NCBI GenBank assembly: GCA_030653385.1 | Contig: JAURZM010000076.1 | Location: 62,001-126,000, forward strand | Direction of reading: 5' to 3' | DNA: 64,000 bases | Origin: Rubrivivax sp. | Lineage (GTDB): Bacteria; Pseudomonadota; Gammaproteobacteria; Burkholderiales; Burkholderiaceae_C | Part shown: positions 32,382-41,295 of the stretch, piece after piece | Position numbering within the stretch: the stretch's first letter is position 1 | How the letters are laid out: each line of letters begins with the position of its first letter | Made by a program: the position numbers and the translations under genes | The notes under the pieces: generated by a model | Seen by the model: only the letters and a program-made list of their open reading frames with translations | The model's database searches: none | What the model was told of the DNA's origin: nothing

Positions 32382-34736
32382 TCAGCTCCTTGCCGCGCGT
32401 GCGGCGGCCAGCCGCTCGTCACGGCGCTGCTGATGAAGGGCTTCGAGCAGGCGGTCGGGCGTGATCGGCAGCGTGCGCAACCTCAGGCCGGTGGCGTCGT
32501 GGATCGCGGCGGCCACCGCCGGCGGCACGCTGTGCAGCCCGCCCTCGCTGGCCTCCTTGGCACCGAAGGGGCCGAGCGGGTCGATGCTCTCGACCAGGGT
32601 CACGTCGATCGGCGGTGAATCCGCGAAGGTCGGCACCCGGTAGTCCAGGAAGTTCGGTCGCAGCGGCAGGCCCTCGTGGTACTGGGTTTCCTCCGACAGC
32701 GCCTGGCCGAGGCCCATCCACACCGCGCCCTGCACCTGGCCCTGGACCGCCAGCGGGTTCAGCGCGCGGCCGCAGTCGTGGGCGACCCACATCTGCAGCA
32801 CACGCACGGCGCCTGTTTCGGGATCGACCTCGACCTCCACCACCTGCGCGGCGTAGGAGAAGCCTGCCGTCGAGCCCACGGCGGCGCCGCGGAAGCGGCC
32901 GCCCTGGGTCTCGGGCGGCGTCGACCAGGTGCCTTTGACCGTGAGCGTGCCCTGGTCGGCCAGGGCTGCCTGCACCACCTGCGCAAAGTCCAGGTGCCGC
33001 TCGGTGCCAGCGACGCTGCAGCGTTCGCCCAGCCACTCGACCTCGGTCACCGCCGCGCCCAGCCGGCGTGCCGCCGCTTCCAGCAGCACGGCCTTGAGCG
33101 CCTCGGCGGCGCGCAGCGCTGCGTTGCCCACCATGAACGAGACACGCGACGAATACGAACCGTTGTCCTTGGGCGTGAGCGCGCTGTCGGTGGCCACGAC
33201 GCGAATGCGGCCCATCGGCAGCAGCAGCACCTCGGCAACGATCTGGGTCAGCAACGTGGACGAGCCCTGGCCGATGTCGGCGGCGCCGGTCAGGATCGTG
33301 ATGCCGCCGTCGAAGTCCAGCTTCAGGTTGACCACCGCGTGCGGCTCGCCGCTCCAGTGCACCGGCTTGGCCGAGCCGCTGACGTAGTGTGAACAGGCCA
33401 TGCCCAGGCCGCGGCCGGGAGGCAGCCGTCCGCGTCGCGCCTGCCAGCCGCTGGCGCGTTCGACCGCGTCCAGGCATTGCGGCAGGCCGCAGGAGTTGAC
33501 CTGCAGGTCGTTGAGCGTGCGGTACGGCGGCGCGATCAGGTTGGCCCGCCGCACCACGAACGGGTCGAGCCCCAGGCCCTCGGCGAGTTCGTCGAGAAGC
33601 GACTCGAAGGCGAAGCGCACGTTGACCGCACCATGCCCGCGCATCGCGCCGCAGGGCGGCAGGTTGGTGTAGACACGCTCGCCGCGGTAGCGCACCGCGC
33701 CCACGCTGTACAGCGCGTGCAGCAGCGCGCCGGCGTAGAGGATGGTCACCAGGCCATAGCCGGCGAATGCGCCGCCGCGCTGCACGACCTCGGCGTCAAC
33801 CGCGCTGATGCGGCCCTGCTTCGTCATGCCGATCTTCAGTCGCGTGTGCGTCGCGGGCCGGCCGCGGTGCGTCAGGAAGGTTTCCTCGCGCGTCAGCTCC
33901 AGTTTCACGGTGCCGCCGGCGGCACGCGCCAGCGCCGCGGCGACCATCTCGAAGTTGAGCGGCTCCACGCGATGCCCGAAGCCGCCGCCGACGAACGGCT
34001 TGACGACGCGGATGGCCGCGCTGTCCAGGCCCAGGGTCTGCGCCAGCGTGAGGTGCAGGTAGTAGGGCACCTGGGTCACCGAGTGCACGGTCAGCTGGGC
34101 GCGCTCGGCATCCCATTGCGCGACGGTGGCGTTGAGCTCGAGCTGTCCATGCGCGACCTCGGCGCAGTCGAATTCGCGCTCGAGCACCAGGTCGGCGGCG
34201 GCGAAGCCGGCCTCGACGTCGCCGAAGTCCTGCTCGACCCGACGCTCCAGGTTGCCGGGTTTGTCCTCGTGCAGCAGCGTGGCGCCGGGCGTGCGGGCCG
34301 AGTCGACGTCGAAGTGGGCGGGCAGCGGGTCGATCTCCACCACCACGGCCGCCAGCGCGGCATCGGCGGCGTCGACGTGGTCGGCGGCGACCGCGAACAG
34401 CGGCTCGCCGCGGTAGCGTACGCGGTCGCGCGCCAGCGGCCACTCGTTCTGCGCGATCGGGATCACGCCGTAGGGCGCGGCGAAGTCCTGGCCGGTGACG
34501 ACCGCGCGCACACCGGGCAGGGCGAGCGCGCGCGTGGCGTCGATGCGGCGGATGACGCCGTGCGCCACCGGGCTGCGGCCGATGCGGCCGACGAGTGCGC
34601 CGGGGCAAGGCAGGTCCGCGGTGTAACGCGCGCGCCCCGTGACCTTCTCGATGCCGTCGACCAGCGGCTGCGGCAGGCCGATCGAGTGGGTGGGCGGCGC
34701 GGCCTCGCGCGCGGCGGCCGTGGCATCGGCCTTCAA
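32382..34736 (-). CDS. hcrA: 4-hydroxybenzoyl-CoA reductase alpha subunit (HcrA), molybdenum-binding
   Basis: A 784-residue molybdopterin subunit of the xanthine-oxidase family. Molybdenum-site blocks include FVGGGFGHR, PPCGAMRGHGAVNVRFA, the GAADIGQGSSTLLTQI segment and the C-terminal glutamate in LGPFGAKEASEGG (E in the usual G-x-G/A-K-E place). No ATG or GTG is available near the N-terminus; a TTG that overlaps the hcrC stop as TTGA gives a length close to the Thauera HcrA (769). It carries out the reductive dehydroxylation of 4-hydroxybenzoyl-CoA with HcrB and HcrC. Confidence 0.9.
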   Translation of the reverse strand: MKADATAAAREAAPPTHSIGLPQPLVDGIEKVTGRARYTADLPCPGALVGRIGRSPVAHGVIRRIDATRALALPGVRAVVTGQDFAAPYGVIPIAQNEWPLARDRVRYRGEPLFAVAADHVDAADAALAAVVVEIDPLPAHFDVDSARTPGATLLHEDKPGNLERRVEQDFGDVEAGFAAADLVLEREFDCAEVAHGQLELNATVAQWDAERAQLTVHSVTQVPYYLHLTLAQTLGLDSAAIRVVKPFVGGGFGHRVEPLNFEMVAAALARAAGGTVKLELTREETFLTHRGRPATHTRLKIGMTKQGRISAVDAEVVQRGGAFAGYGLVTILYAGALLHALYSVGAVRYRGERVYTNLPPCGAMRGHGAVNVRFAFESLLDELAEGLGLDPFVVRRANLIAPPYRTLNDLQVNSCGLPQCLDAVERASGWQARRGRLPPGRGLGMACSHYVSGSAKPVHWSGEPHAVVNLKLDFDGGITILTGAADIGQGSSTLLTQIVAEVLLLPMGRIRVVATDSALTPKDNGSYSSRVSFMVGNAALRAAEALKAVLLEAAARRLGAAVTEVEWLGERCSVAGTERHLDFAQVVQAALADQGTLTVKGTWSTPPETQGGRFRGAAVGSTAGFSYAAQVVEVEVDPETGAVRVLQMWVAHDCGRALNPLAVQGQVQGAVWMGLGQALSEETQYHEGLPLRPNFLDYRVPTFADSPPIDVTLVESIDPLGPFGAKEASEGGLHSVPPAVAAAIHDATGLRLRTLPITPDRLLEALHQQRRDERLAAARAARS

Positions 34737-35203
34737 GGCGCAAGCTCCGCCGCCACCTGCACCGACTCGACGATCTTCACGTAGCCTGTGCAGCGGCACA
34801 GGTTGCCCGACAGCGCCTCGCGGATCTGCGCTTCGCTGGGGTGCGGCTCGCGCCGCAGCAGCGCCTCGGCCGCCATGACCATGCCCGGGGTGCAGAAGCC
34901 GCATTGCGTGCCCAGCTTCTCGTGGAAGGCGCGCTGCAGTGCGCCAAGGCGCCCCAGCGCGCTGAGCGACTCGATGGTCTCGATCGATCGCGTCTCGACG
35001 CTGGCGGCCAACGTCAGGCAGGCCAGCCGCGGCTCGCCGTCCACCAGCACGGTGCAGGCGCCACACTCGCCGCCGTCGCAGCCCTGCTTGGTGCCGGTGA
35101 GTTGCAGGCCGTCGCGCAGCAGCTCCAGCAGGGTCGCGCTGTCGCGTGCGGCAATCCGCCTGCGCTGGCCGTTGATCATGATCTGCAGCAGGCGGTAGCT
35201 CAT
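34733..35203 (-). CDS. hcrC: 4-hydroxybenzoyl-CoA reductase gamma subunit (HcrC), two [2Fe-2S]
   Basis: A 156-residue subunit with two [2Fe-2S] domains: the plant-type cluster (CDGGECGACTVLVDG and LACLTLA, about residues 40-75) and the helical one (CGFCTPGMVMAAEALL and NLCRCTGYVKIVE, about 97-145). It passes electrons from ferredoxin through HcrB to the molybdenum centre. The ATG overlaps the stop of a 38-codon frame that lies between it and padJ. Confidence 0.92.
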   Translation of the reverse strand: MSYRLLQIMINGQRRRIAARDSATLLELLRDGLQLTGTKQGCDGGECGACTVLVDGEPRLACLTLAASVETRSIETIESLSALGRLGALQRAFHEKLGTQCGFCTPGMVMAAEALLRREPHPSEAQIREALSGNLCRCTGYVKIVESVQVAAELAP

Positions 35204-35316
35204 GGCTGCCCCTCGTCCGACGAGTACGTCGGCCGATCCCCCGAGGGGATCGCGGGCCCGCTTGGGAGCGGCCCGGCGCTCGGCCCGCGTGCGGTGGTGG
35301 TCACGGCCTGGCTCAT
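35200..35316 (-). CDS. Possible 38-residue peptide bridging padJ and hcrC
   Basis: An ATG overlaps the padJ stop (ATGA) and the frame runs 38 codons to a TGA that overlaps the hcrC ATG (also ATGA). The peptide is low-complexity, rich in proline, glycine and serine, ending near PSGDRPTYSSDEG. Almost all of it is encoded by an intergenic repeat that occurs again at the end of livM. It may be a real small gene, or only a device that keeps ribosomes moving from padJ to hcrC, or chance. No function can be assigned. Confidence 0.35.
   Translation of the reverse strand: MSQAVTTTARGPSAGPLPSGPAIPSGDRPTYSSDEGQP
35209..35289. repeat. Intergenic repeat, copy A
   Basis: Two blocks are shared with 42781-42902. 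Block 1 (35209-35248) begins CCCCTCGTCCGACG and differs from the other copy at only a few bases; block 2 (35260-35289, containing GAGCGGCCCGGCGCTCGGCC) is identical over 30 bases. The spacer between the blocks is 11 bases here and about 52 in copy B. Block 2 has GC-rich dyad symmetry. It lies between padJ and hcrC. Confidence 0.8.
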
Positions 35317-36641
35317 GTTCGGCCCTCCTTCGGGCGGAGATCGCGCACCCGCAGGGCCTTGCCCTGCGAACGCGGTACGCAGCCCGGCGCCTGCACGGCG
35401 ATCTCTGCCGTGACGCCGATCAGCGACTTGATGTGGTGCATGGCGTCGGCCGCCAGCGCCGCGAAGCCCTCGACGGGCACGCCAGGCAGGGCCTCGACCT
35501 CGACGCGCAGGTGGTCGAGGCGGCCATGCCGCGTGACCACGAGCTGGTAGTGCGGTGCCAGCCCCGGCCGGCCGACCAGCACCGCCTCGATCTGCGATGG
35601 GTACACGTTGACGCCGCGGATGATCAGCATGTCGTCGCTGCGCCCGGCGATGCGCAGGATGCGCACGTGCGTGCGGCCGCAGTCGCAGCGCCCGTGCGCC
35701 AGCCGCGTGATGTCGCGCGTGCGGTAGCGCAGCATCGGCAGCGCCTCCTTGGCCAGCGTGGTGATCACGAGTTCGCCCGCCTCACCCTCGGCCACCGGTG
35801 CCCCCGTGTCGGGGTCGACGGTCTCGAACAGGAAGTGGTCTTCCCAACCGTGCAGGCCCTGGCGGCAGCCACATTCGCAGGCCACGCCCGGGCCCATGAT
35901 CTCGGACAGCCCGTAGATGTCGACCGCCGTCAGCCCGAGGCGCTGTTCGATCTCCTGGCGCATCGCCGCGCTCCAGGGTTCGGCGCCGAACAGGCCGATG
36001 GCCAGCCGGCTGCGCCGCAGGTCCACGCCCTGCTGTTCGGCGACCTCGGCGATCGCGAGCGCATACGATGGTGTCGCGCACAGCACGCGCGCGCCGAAGT
36101 CCATGATCAGCGCCACCTGGCGCTCGGTACCGCCGCCGGAAATCGGCACCACCGGGCAGCCCAGGCGCGTGGCGCCATCGTGCGCGCCCAGGCCGCCGGT
36201 GAACAGCCCGTAGCCGTAGGCGTTGTGCACCAGGTCGCCCGGGCGCACGCCAGCGCAGTACATCGATCGTGCGACCAGATCGGCCCAGCGGCCGAGGTCG
36301 CCGGCGGTGTAGCCCACCACCGTCGGCCGGCCGGTTGTGCCCGAAGATGCATGCACACGCGCCAGGGACTCCACCGGGCGGGCGAACAGACCGAAGGGGT
36401 AGTGGTCGCGCAGGTCGGTCTTCAGCGTGAAGGGCAGGCGCTGCAGGTCGTCGAGCGAGCGCAGCGCGCCCGGTGTCAGCCCGGCGGCCTCCAGCCGCGC
36501 GCGCTGCCAGGGAACGTGGGTCCAGGCGTCGAGCAGCGTGGCGCGCAGCCGATCCAGCTGCAACGCGGCCAGCGCGTCGCGCGACATCGTCTCGACGTCG
36601 GGGTGCAGGCCGGGGTGCGGGGAATCGAGGCAGGCACCCAT
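35313..36641 (-). CDS. padJ: Phenylacetate-CoA ligase (PadJ/PaaK type)
   Basis: A 442-residue adenylate-forming enzyme of the PaaK group. ATP motif HASSGTTGRPTVVGYT (about 103-118), GLFTGGLGAHDGATRLGC, DIYGLSEIMGPGVACEC, and the LRYRTRDIT and RSDDMLIIRGVNVYPSQIE blocks are those of phenylacetate-CoA ligases. It forms phenylacetyl-CoA, the substrate of PadBCD. A cysteine cluster (CECGCRQG; CDCG) typical of the group is present. It starts two bases before the padD stop region, at an ATG just after padD, in the operon thioesterase-padB-padC-padD-padJ. Confidence 0.9.
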   Translation of the reverse strand: MGACLDSPHPGLHPDVETMSRDALAALQLDRLRATLLDAWTHVPWQRARLEAAGLTPGALRSLDDLQRLPFTLKTDLRDHYPFGLFARPVESLARVHASSGTTGRPTVVGYTAGDLGRWADLVARSMYCAGVRPGDLVHNAYGYGLFTGGLGAHDGATRLGCPVVPISGGGTERQVALIMDFGARVLCATPSYALAIAEVAEQQGVDLRRSRLAIGLFGAEPWSAAMRQEIEQRLGLTAVDIYGLSEIMGPGVACECGCRQGLHGWEDHFLFETVDPDTGAPVAEGEAGELVITTLAKEALPMLRYRTRDITRLAHGRCDCGRTHVRILRIAGRSDDMLIIRGVNVYPSQIEAVLVGRPGLAPHYQLVVTRHGRLDHLRVEVEALPGVPVEGFAALAADAMHHIKSLIGVTAEIAVQAPGCVPRSQGKALRVRDLRPKEGRT

Positions 36642-36642
36642 C

Positions 36643-37476
36643 TCAGGTTTCCCGGCGGCGCACGCCGCGCACCGGCAGGTGCGGGAGCGCAAAGCCCTGG
36701 TTGAAGGCGGCACGCGTGACCAGCGTGAACTTGAACCACAGGCCGCCGGCGGCGGCGATGGCACCGGCCAGCGCCTGCAGCAACCCTGCCGCCTCGGGCG
36801 GCAGCGGCGCCAGTGTGGCAATCACCGCCATCGCCAAAGGCAGCAGCGTCGCGGCCTTGAATGCATGGCCGGCGCGGTCGATCGTGGCCAGCGCGCGCGC
36901 CGCGGCGGTGATGCGGGCTCGCCAGAGGGTCCACAACAGCAGCCGCGCCAGCAGGGCCCCGGCAAACAGGCCCCACAGCGACAGCGGGCCCAGCCCGCGC
37001 GGGCCCGTTGCGAGCAGCCAGAGGCCCGCGCCTTCGGCCAGGCCGGTGGCAACGATCAGCGGCACGACGAGCGGCTCGCGCCAGGCCGGGATGCCACGCG
37101 CTGCGCGCAGGATGCAGCCCTGGCACCCGGCGAAGGCCAGCGCCAGCAGCGCGGCGGCCGCTGCCGCGCCGGGCATGCCGGTGGCCGCGGCCACCGCGGC
37201 AACCAGCAGGGGCGGCGCCAGCAGAGCCTCGCGCGACATCCACGAACGGCGCGGATTGAGCAAGACGTTGAGCGCGCGCCAGGGCCGGCCGATCTCGAAC
37301 CAGACCGCAGCCAGTCCGGCAGCCACCAGCAGCGCACCCGCGCCGTGCAGCCAGGCCGGCCCACCGGCCAGCGCGGTGGCCACGATCAGCCCGCTGCCCA
37401 GGCCACCGCACATGAAGTTGGCGGCGGCACGCCAGTCCCAGTGCCGCTGTTGCCAGGGGTTCGGGCCGTAGCTCAA
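36643..37476 (-). CDS. padD: Phenylacetyl-CoA:acceptor oxidoreductase membrane subunit (PadD)
   Basis: A 277-residue membrane protein with about eight spans, of the DmsC/NrfD anchor type. Features are GGLGSGLIVATALAG, FEIGRPWRALNVLLNPRRSW (a positively charged loop typical of NrfD-like anchors) and CQGCILRAARGIP. It should anchor PadBC and pass electrons to quinone. The only plausible start is a TTG that overlaps the padC stop as TTGA, just before SYGPNPW. The same non-ATG arrangement is used at hcrA. Confidence 0.85.
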   Translation of the reverse strand: MSYGPNPWQQRHWDWRAAANFMCGGLGSGLIVATALAGGPAWLHGAGALLVAAGLAAVWFEIGRPWRALNVLLNPRRSWMSREALLAPPLLVAAVAAATGMPGAAAAAALLALAFAGCQGCILRAARGIPAWREPLVVPLIVATGLAEGAGLWLLATGPRGLGPLSLWGLFAGALLARLLLWTLWRARITAAARALATIDRAGHAFKAATLLPLAMAVIATLAPLPPEAAGLLQALAGAIAAAGGLWFKFTLVTRAAFNQGFALPHLPVRGVRRRET

Positions 37477-38123
37477 GGTGCCACCTTGTCCCACAGGTAG
37501 AAAAAGCCGGGGCCCGAGCCCAGCTCCTCGTGCATGCGGAAGTGCCGGTTCTCCGCCAGCAGCTTCGAGACCTTGCTGTCGGGATCGTCGAGGTCGCCGA
37601 AGGCCAGTGCGTCGGCGATGCAGGCGTTGGCGCAGGCGGGTGTCGCTTCGGGGTCGCGGCCTGGGGTCAGGCCCTTCTCGAGGCCGGCGTCGATGCGTTC
37701 GACGCAGAAGGTGCACTTGGTGGCCACCGCCAGCCGGTCGGGGTCGAAGCGGGCCGTCTCGTGGTCGCTCGCCTTTCCATAGGCGAAGCTGGCGCGTTCG
37801 GTCTTGTAGCGCGCCTGGTAGGGGCAGGCCACGGCGCAGTAGGCGCAGCCGATGCAGAGGTCGTAGTCGATCGTGACGATGCCGTCGGGGCGCTTTTTCG
37901 TCGCCGTGGTCGGGCACACGTCCAGACAGGGCGGTTCGTCGCAATGCTGGCAGCCCACGGGCACAAAGGCGCGCTGCACGTCGGGGTACTCGCCGAACTC
38001 CATGTCGAGCACGCGCCGCCACTGCACACCCGGTGGCGTGGCGTTGGCATGTTTGCAGGCGGCGGTGCAGGTCTGGCAGCCGACACAGCGCCGCAGGTCC
38101 GCGACCATGCCCCAGCGCGTCAT
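37473..38123 (-). CDS. padC: Phenylacetyl-CoA:acceptor oxidoreductase iron-sulfur subunit (PadC)
   Basis: A 216-residue DmsB/PsrB-type subunit with four [4Fe-4S] motifs: CVGCQTCTAACKH, CQHCDEPPCLDVCP, CIGCAYCAVACPY and CTFCVERI followed by CANAC. It carries electrons from the molybdenum subunit PadB to the membrane subunit PadD. Its ATG overlaps the padB stop (ATGA). Confidence 0.92.
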   Translation of the reverse strand: MTRWGMVADLRRCVGCQTCTAACKHANATPPGVQWRRVLDMEFGEYPDVQRAFVPVGCQHCDEPPCLDVCPTTATKKRPDGIVTIDYDLCIGCAYCAVACPYQARYKTERASFAYGKASDHETARFDPDRLAVATKCTFCVERIDAGLEKGLTPGRDPEATPACANACIADALAFGDLDDPDSKVSKLLAENRHFRMHEELGSGPGFFYLWDKVAP

Positions 38124-40843
38124 GGCGCAGCCCTGCGCACGGCGACGCGCACGATGTCGGCACTGGAGCCCGTGGCGTCGGTCAGGTCCATCGACATCGT
38201 GGCCAGCGCGTTCAGGCTCGGCACGCCAAAATCCTTGGCCAGCGGCGTGGCCCAGTGGTCGAACTGGCCGATCAGCAGCAACGTGTCGGGCCGGATGCCC
38301 TGGCGCAGCACGGCGCGCGCGCGCACGCTGCGCTTGGGCGTCGAGAGTTCGATCGCGTCGCCATCCTCGACGCCGAGCCGCGCGGCCGACTGCGCATTGA
38401 TGATCACGCCACGGTGGCCGGCGATGTTGTCGGCCACCTCGCGGATCAGCTGCACGCCGACGTTGCCGCCCCAGGCGTACTGCATGCTGCGAGCCGTCAG
38501 CAGCCAGAACGGGTAGTCGCCGGCTTTTGCGCCGGTGGCGGTGACGATGCCTTCCCACAGCCCCGGGAAGTCCTTCCAGCCGGGCAATGCCTGGTACTCG
38601 TCGAGCTGGCGGTCCCACCAGTGCATGTCGTTTTCGTGCAGACGGCGACCGAGCTCGGCGCCGATGCGCTGCAGCCGCTCCTGATAGGGCATTTCGAAGC
38701 GCAGGCCGCGCGCCACCATCGTCGGGTACAGGTACCACTGCAGCCGTGGGAACGGTTTGGTCGCCAGGCCGTGCTGCTTCCACCAGTCCAGGCCGTGCGA
38801 TTCGCGGCCGTCGCTGAGCTCGGCGCTGGCGGCGCGGCAGACCGCGTCCCAGATCCGATCGCGCGTGTGGGGCAGCGAGGTTTCGAGCGAGAAGTCGCCG
38901 TAAACGCCCTTCAGCGGCACGCCGCCGGCCCCCTTGTTGATGGCCGCGTTGTACTTCTCGAGAATGCCGCAGCGTCGGGCCAGTTCGGTGGCGATGTCGG
39001 TGAAGTCGCGCGCCTGGCCGCGCATCTCCACCGCCGGCTGGCGCAGCGCAAAACCCTGGCGGTCCCAGAACTGCTCGACGTACTTGGTGCCGCCGATGCG
39101 GATCAACTGCAGGCTCTCGAGGTCGGTGGCGTCGGGCAACAGGATGTCGGCGAAGTGGTTGGTCTCGTCGCGTGTGTAGGCCATCGCGACGACGAAGGGG
39201 AAACGCGCGATCTTGTCGCCCAGGGCGGCCGTGTCCCAGAACGAGATCGCGGGGTTGGTGCGGTAGACGAACCAGACGTCGGGGAAGGTCACGGGCGGCA
39301 GGCCATGCGGCGTGCCGTCGAGGAACATCCACGAGAAGTGCGTCGGCCCCAGCGCCTGGCTCCAGGCGCCGTTGCCGACCAGCGGCACCATCGTGCGGTA
39401 GGCGTTGCGGATGTTGGGCCGCGGCGACCAGCCGGCCTTGTCGGTCGGGTTCATCGGGTAGTTCATGAACCCGTCCGGTCCGGGCTGCGCGCTGTCGTGG
39501 CGCTCGGACATCGGCCGCACCAGGCGCACCGTGGTGCCCAGCGTGCCGCCAGGCACCTCGAGGGCCCCCACCACGCAGGCCAGCAGCGTGCGCGCCCAGC
39601 AGCATTCGTAGCCGCCCCAGCCGTTGTTGACGGTCTTGCCCAGCGTCACGGCCACCGGGCGCAAGGGCAGGGTCTGGCCGTCGATCTCCACGGTCTGGCC
39701 GACGCAGGCGTTTTCCACGTACTCGTGCGCGATGCGGCGCATCGTCGCGGCCGGCACGTCGCAGATGCCCTGCGCCCACTCGGGCGAAAACGGCTTCAGG
39801 TGCTCCATCAGGCGGTCGAAGGCGGTGCTGCCGACCAGCCAGCCTTCGGCCAGGACCTCGCCGTCGGCACCGATCTCGATCGCGTCGACTTCATGCCTGC
39901 CCTGCAGTGCCTCGTCGATGCCGGGTGTGTCGTGTGGCACGGCACATTGGCCGGTCCGGTCCCAGACCAGCGGCTTGCGGCTGCCGCGGTCGCGCAGGAA
40001 GTAGCCGCCTTCGCCCACCAGGTAGGGGCTGGCGGTGCGCTGGCGCAAGAAGGGCAGGTCCAGCCGTTCGCGCGGCATCTCGTGCAGCATCACGTGCAGC
40101 AGCGCGTACAGGAAGGCCGGGTCGGTCTTGGGCTTGATCGGCACCCATTCGGCCGAGCAGGCGCCGGTGACCGACAAGTGCGGCTCGACCTGCACCCGCT
40201 TGAGCCCGCGCACACGGGCGTTGGCATGGCGCCAGACCCCGGCCACACCGCCCGAGGCCTCGATGTTGGAGCCGCAAGAGATCAGGTAACACGTGCTCGG
40301 CGTGTCGGCCGCGACGATGAAGGCGCGGTGCCAGAGCTCGCCGTAGAGGTGCTCGGAGTGGTCGCACTTGACGCCCTGGCCGGAGCCGAAGCCCATGTCC
40401 ACCGGTCCCCAGGCCGACAGGAAAGCCGGGAAGGTGCCCATGTAGAACTGCGGCGTGCCGCCGCCGCCAAAGCTGGCCGCCAGCCGCGGGTAGCCGGAGG
40501 CGTCGGTCAGGCCCGTGGCGCGCACCGCGTTGAGCTTGTTCGCGATCAGCGTGTAGGCCTCGTCCCATGTGATCTCGACAAAACCCGGATCCTCGCTCCG
40601 CCCCTTTTTCGGGTTGCTGCGCTTCATCGGTGCCAGCACGCGGTTCGGGTTGTAGGTCTTCTGGATCAGCCCGAAGGCCTTGACGCAGACCTTGCCGCCA
40701 CCCGGGTGCACTTGCGCGGCGCAGAAGTTCGGCTCGACCTCGGTGGCCACGCCGTCTTCGACCTTCACCGTCAGCAGGTCGGGGCCGGCCACGCACTGGT
40801 AGCAATAAGTCGGCACGCGGTGCGTGTGGGCGGCAGCAGTCAT
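38120..40843 (-). CDS. padB: Phenylacetyl-CoA:acceptor oxidoreductase molybdenum subunit (PadB)
   Basis: A 907-residue molybdopterin protein of the DMSO-reductase family. An N-terminal [4Fe-4S] site (C14, C17, C41, C53 in YCYQC, NFC, GKVCVK) is followed by the molybdopterin domains and the C-terminal dinucleotide-binding domain (GVIINAQSAARLGVEDGDAIEL). No twin-arginine signal is present, so the catalytic unit should face the cytoplasm, as required for a CoA-ester substrate. It oxidises phenylacetyl-CoA to phenylglyoxylate in Thauera. It starts 12 bases after the thioesterase stop. Confidence 0.92.
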   Translation of the reverse strand: MTAAAHTHRVPTYCYQCVAGPDLLTVKVEDGVATEVEPNFCAAQVHPGGGKVCVKAFGLIQKTYNPNRVLAPMKRSNPKKGRSEDPGFVEITWDEAYTLIANKLNAVRATGLTDASGYPRLAASFGGGGTPQFYMGTFPAFLSAWGPVDMGFGSGQGVKCDHSEHLYGELWHRAFIVAADTPSTCYLISCGSNIEASGGVAGVWRHANARVRGLKRVQVEPHLSVTGACSAEWVPIKPKTDPAFLYALLHVMLHEMPRERLDLPFLRQRTASPYLVGEGGYFLRDRGSRKPLVWDRTGQCAVPHDTPGIDEALQGRHEVDAIEIGADGEVLAEGWLVGSTAFDRLMEHLKPFSPEWAQGICDVPAATMRRIAHEYVENACVGQTVEIDGQTLPLRPVAVTLGKTVNNGWGGYECCWARTLLACVVGALEVPGGTLGTTVRLVRPMSERHDSAQPGPDGFMNYPMNPTDKAGWSPRPNIRNAYRTMVPLVGNGAWSQALGPTHFSWMFLDGTPHGLPPVTFPDVWFVYRTNPAISFWDTAALGDKIARFPFVVAMAYTRDETNHFADILLPDATDLESLQLIRIGGTKYVEQFWDRQGFALRQPAVEMRGQARDFTDIATELARRCGILEKYNAAINKGAGGVPLKGVYGDFSLETSLPHTRDRIWDAVCRAASAELSDGRESHGLDWWKQHGLATKPFPRLQWYLYPTMVARGLRFEMPYQERLQRIGAELGRRLHENDMHWWDRQLDEYQALPGWKDFPGLWEGIVTATGAKAGDYPFWLLTARSMQYAWGGNVGVQLIREVADNIAGHRGVIINAQSAARLGVEDGDAIELSTPKRSVRARAVLRQGIRPDTLLLIGQFDHWATPLAKDFGVPSLNALATMSMDLTDATGSSADIVRVAVRRAAP

Positions 40844-40855
40844 TCTGAAACCCGT

Positions 40856-41275
40856 TCAGCCGCCGCCGCTGGCGGCCTTGGCCTTCTCGGCCTTGGCCGC
40901 CAGCCGCTGCGCCGTCTTGGCGATGTCGACGACGAAGCGCGAATGGCGCCCGCGCACGATCGGCTCGACGGCGTCGCGGCCCTCGACGACGAACACCACG
41001 GCGCGGCCGTTGACCTCGGCCACGCGCACCGTCAGCTCGACCGCCATGCCCAGCAGCGTGGCGCCGATGTGGTCGATCTCGACCCGCGTGCCGACCGAGT
41101 CCTCGCCGCTGTCCAGATGCGCCAGCAGCAGGTTGCGGCAGGTCATCTCGATGTCGCGCACCAGCATCGGCGTGGCATAGACACGCGCCGCCTCGCCCAT
41201 GAAGTCAATCGTGCGTTCGCGGTCGACGTCGAACTGGGCCAGCGCCTGGAGTCCGGCTTGCAGGGTGGGTTTCAT
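40856..41275 (-). CDS. FlK-like hot-dog thioesterase
   Basis: A 139-residue single hot-dog-fold protein resembling the fluoroacetyl-CoA-thioesterase family: GTRVEIDHIGATLLGMAVEL holds the catalytic histidine of the group, and GRHSRFVVD the C-terminal signature. It could hydrolyse surplus or wrong aryl-CoA esters (phenylacetyl-CoA, benzoyl-CoA) and so free coenzyme A; alternatively it may release phenylglyoxylate from its CoA ester after PadBCD. The position directly between the importer genes and padB favours a role in that step. Substrate not proven. Confidence 0.82.
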   Translation of the reverse strand: MKPTLQAGLQALAQFDVDRERTIDFMGEAARVYATPMLVRDIEMTCRNLLLAHLDSGEDSVGTRVEIDHIGATLLGMAVELTVRVAEVNGRAVVFVVEGRDAVEPIVRGRHSRFVVDIAKTAQRLAAKAEKAKAASGGG

Positions 41276-41295
41276 GAATCGTCCTTGTGTGGGGG

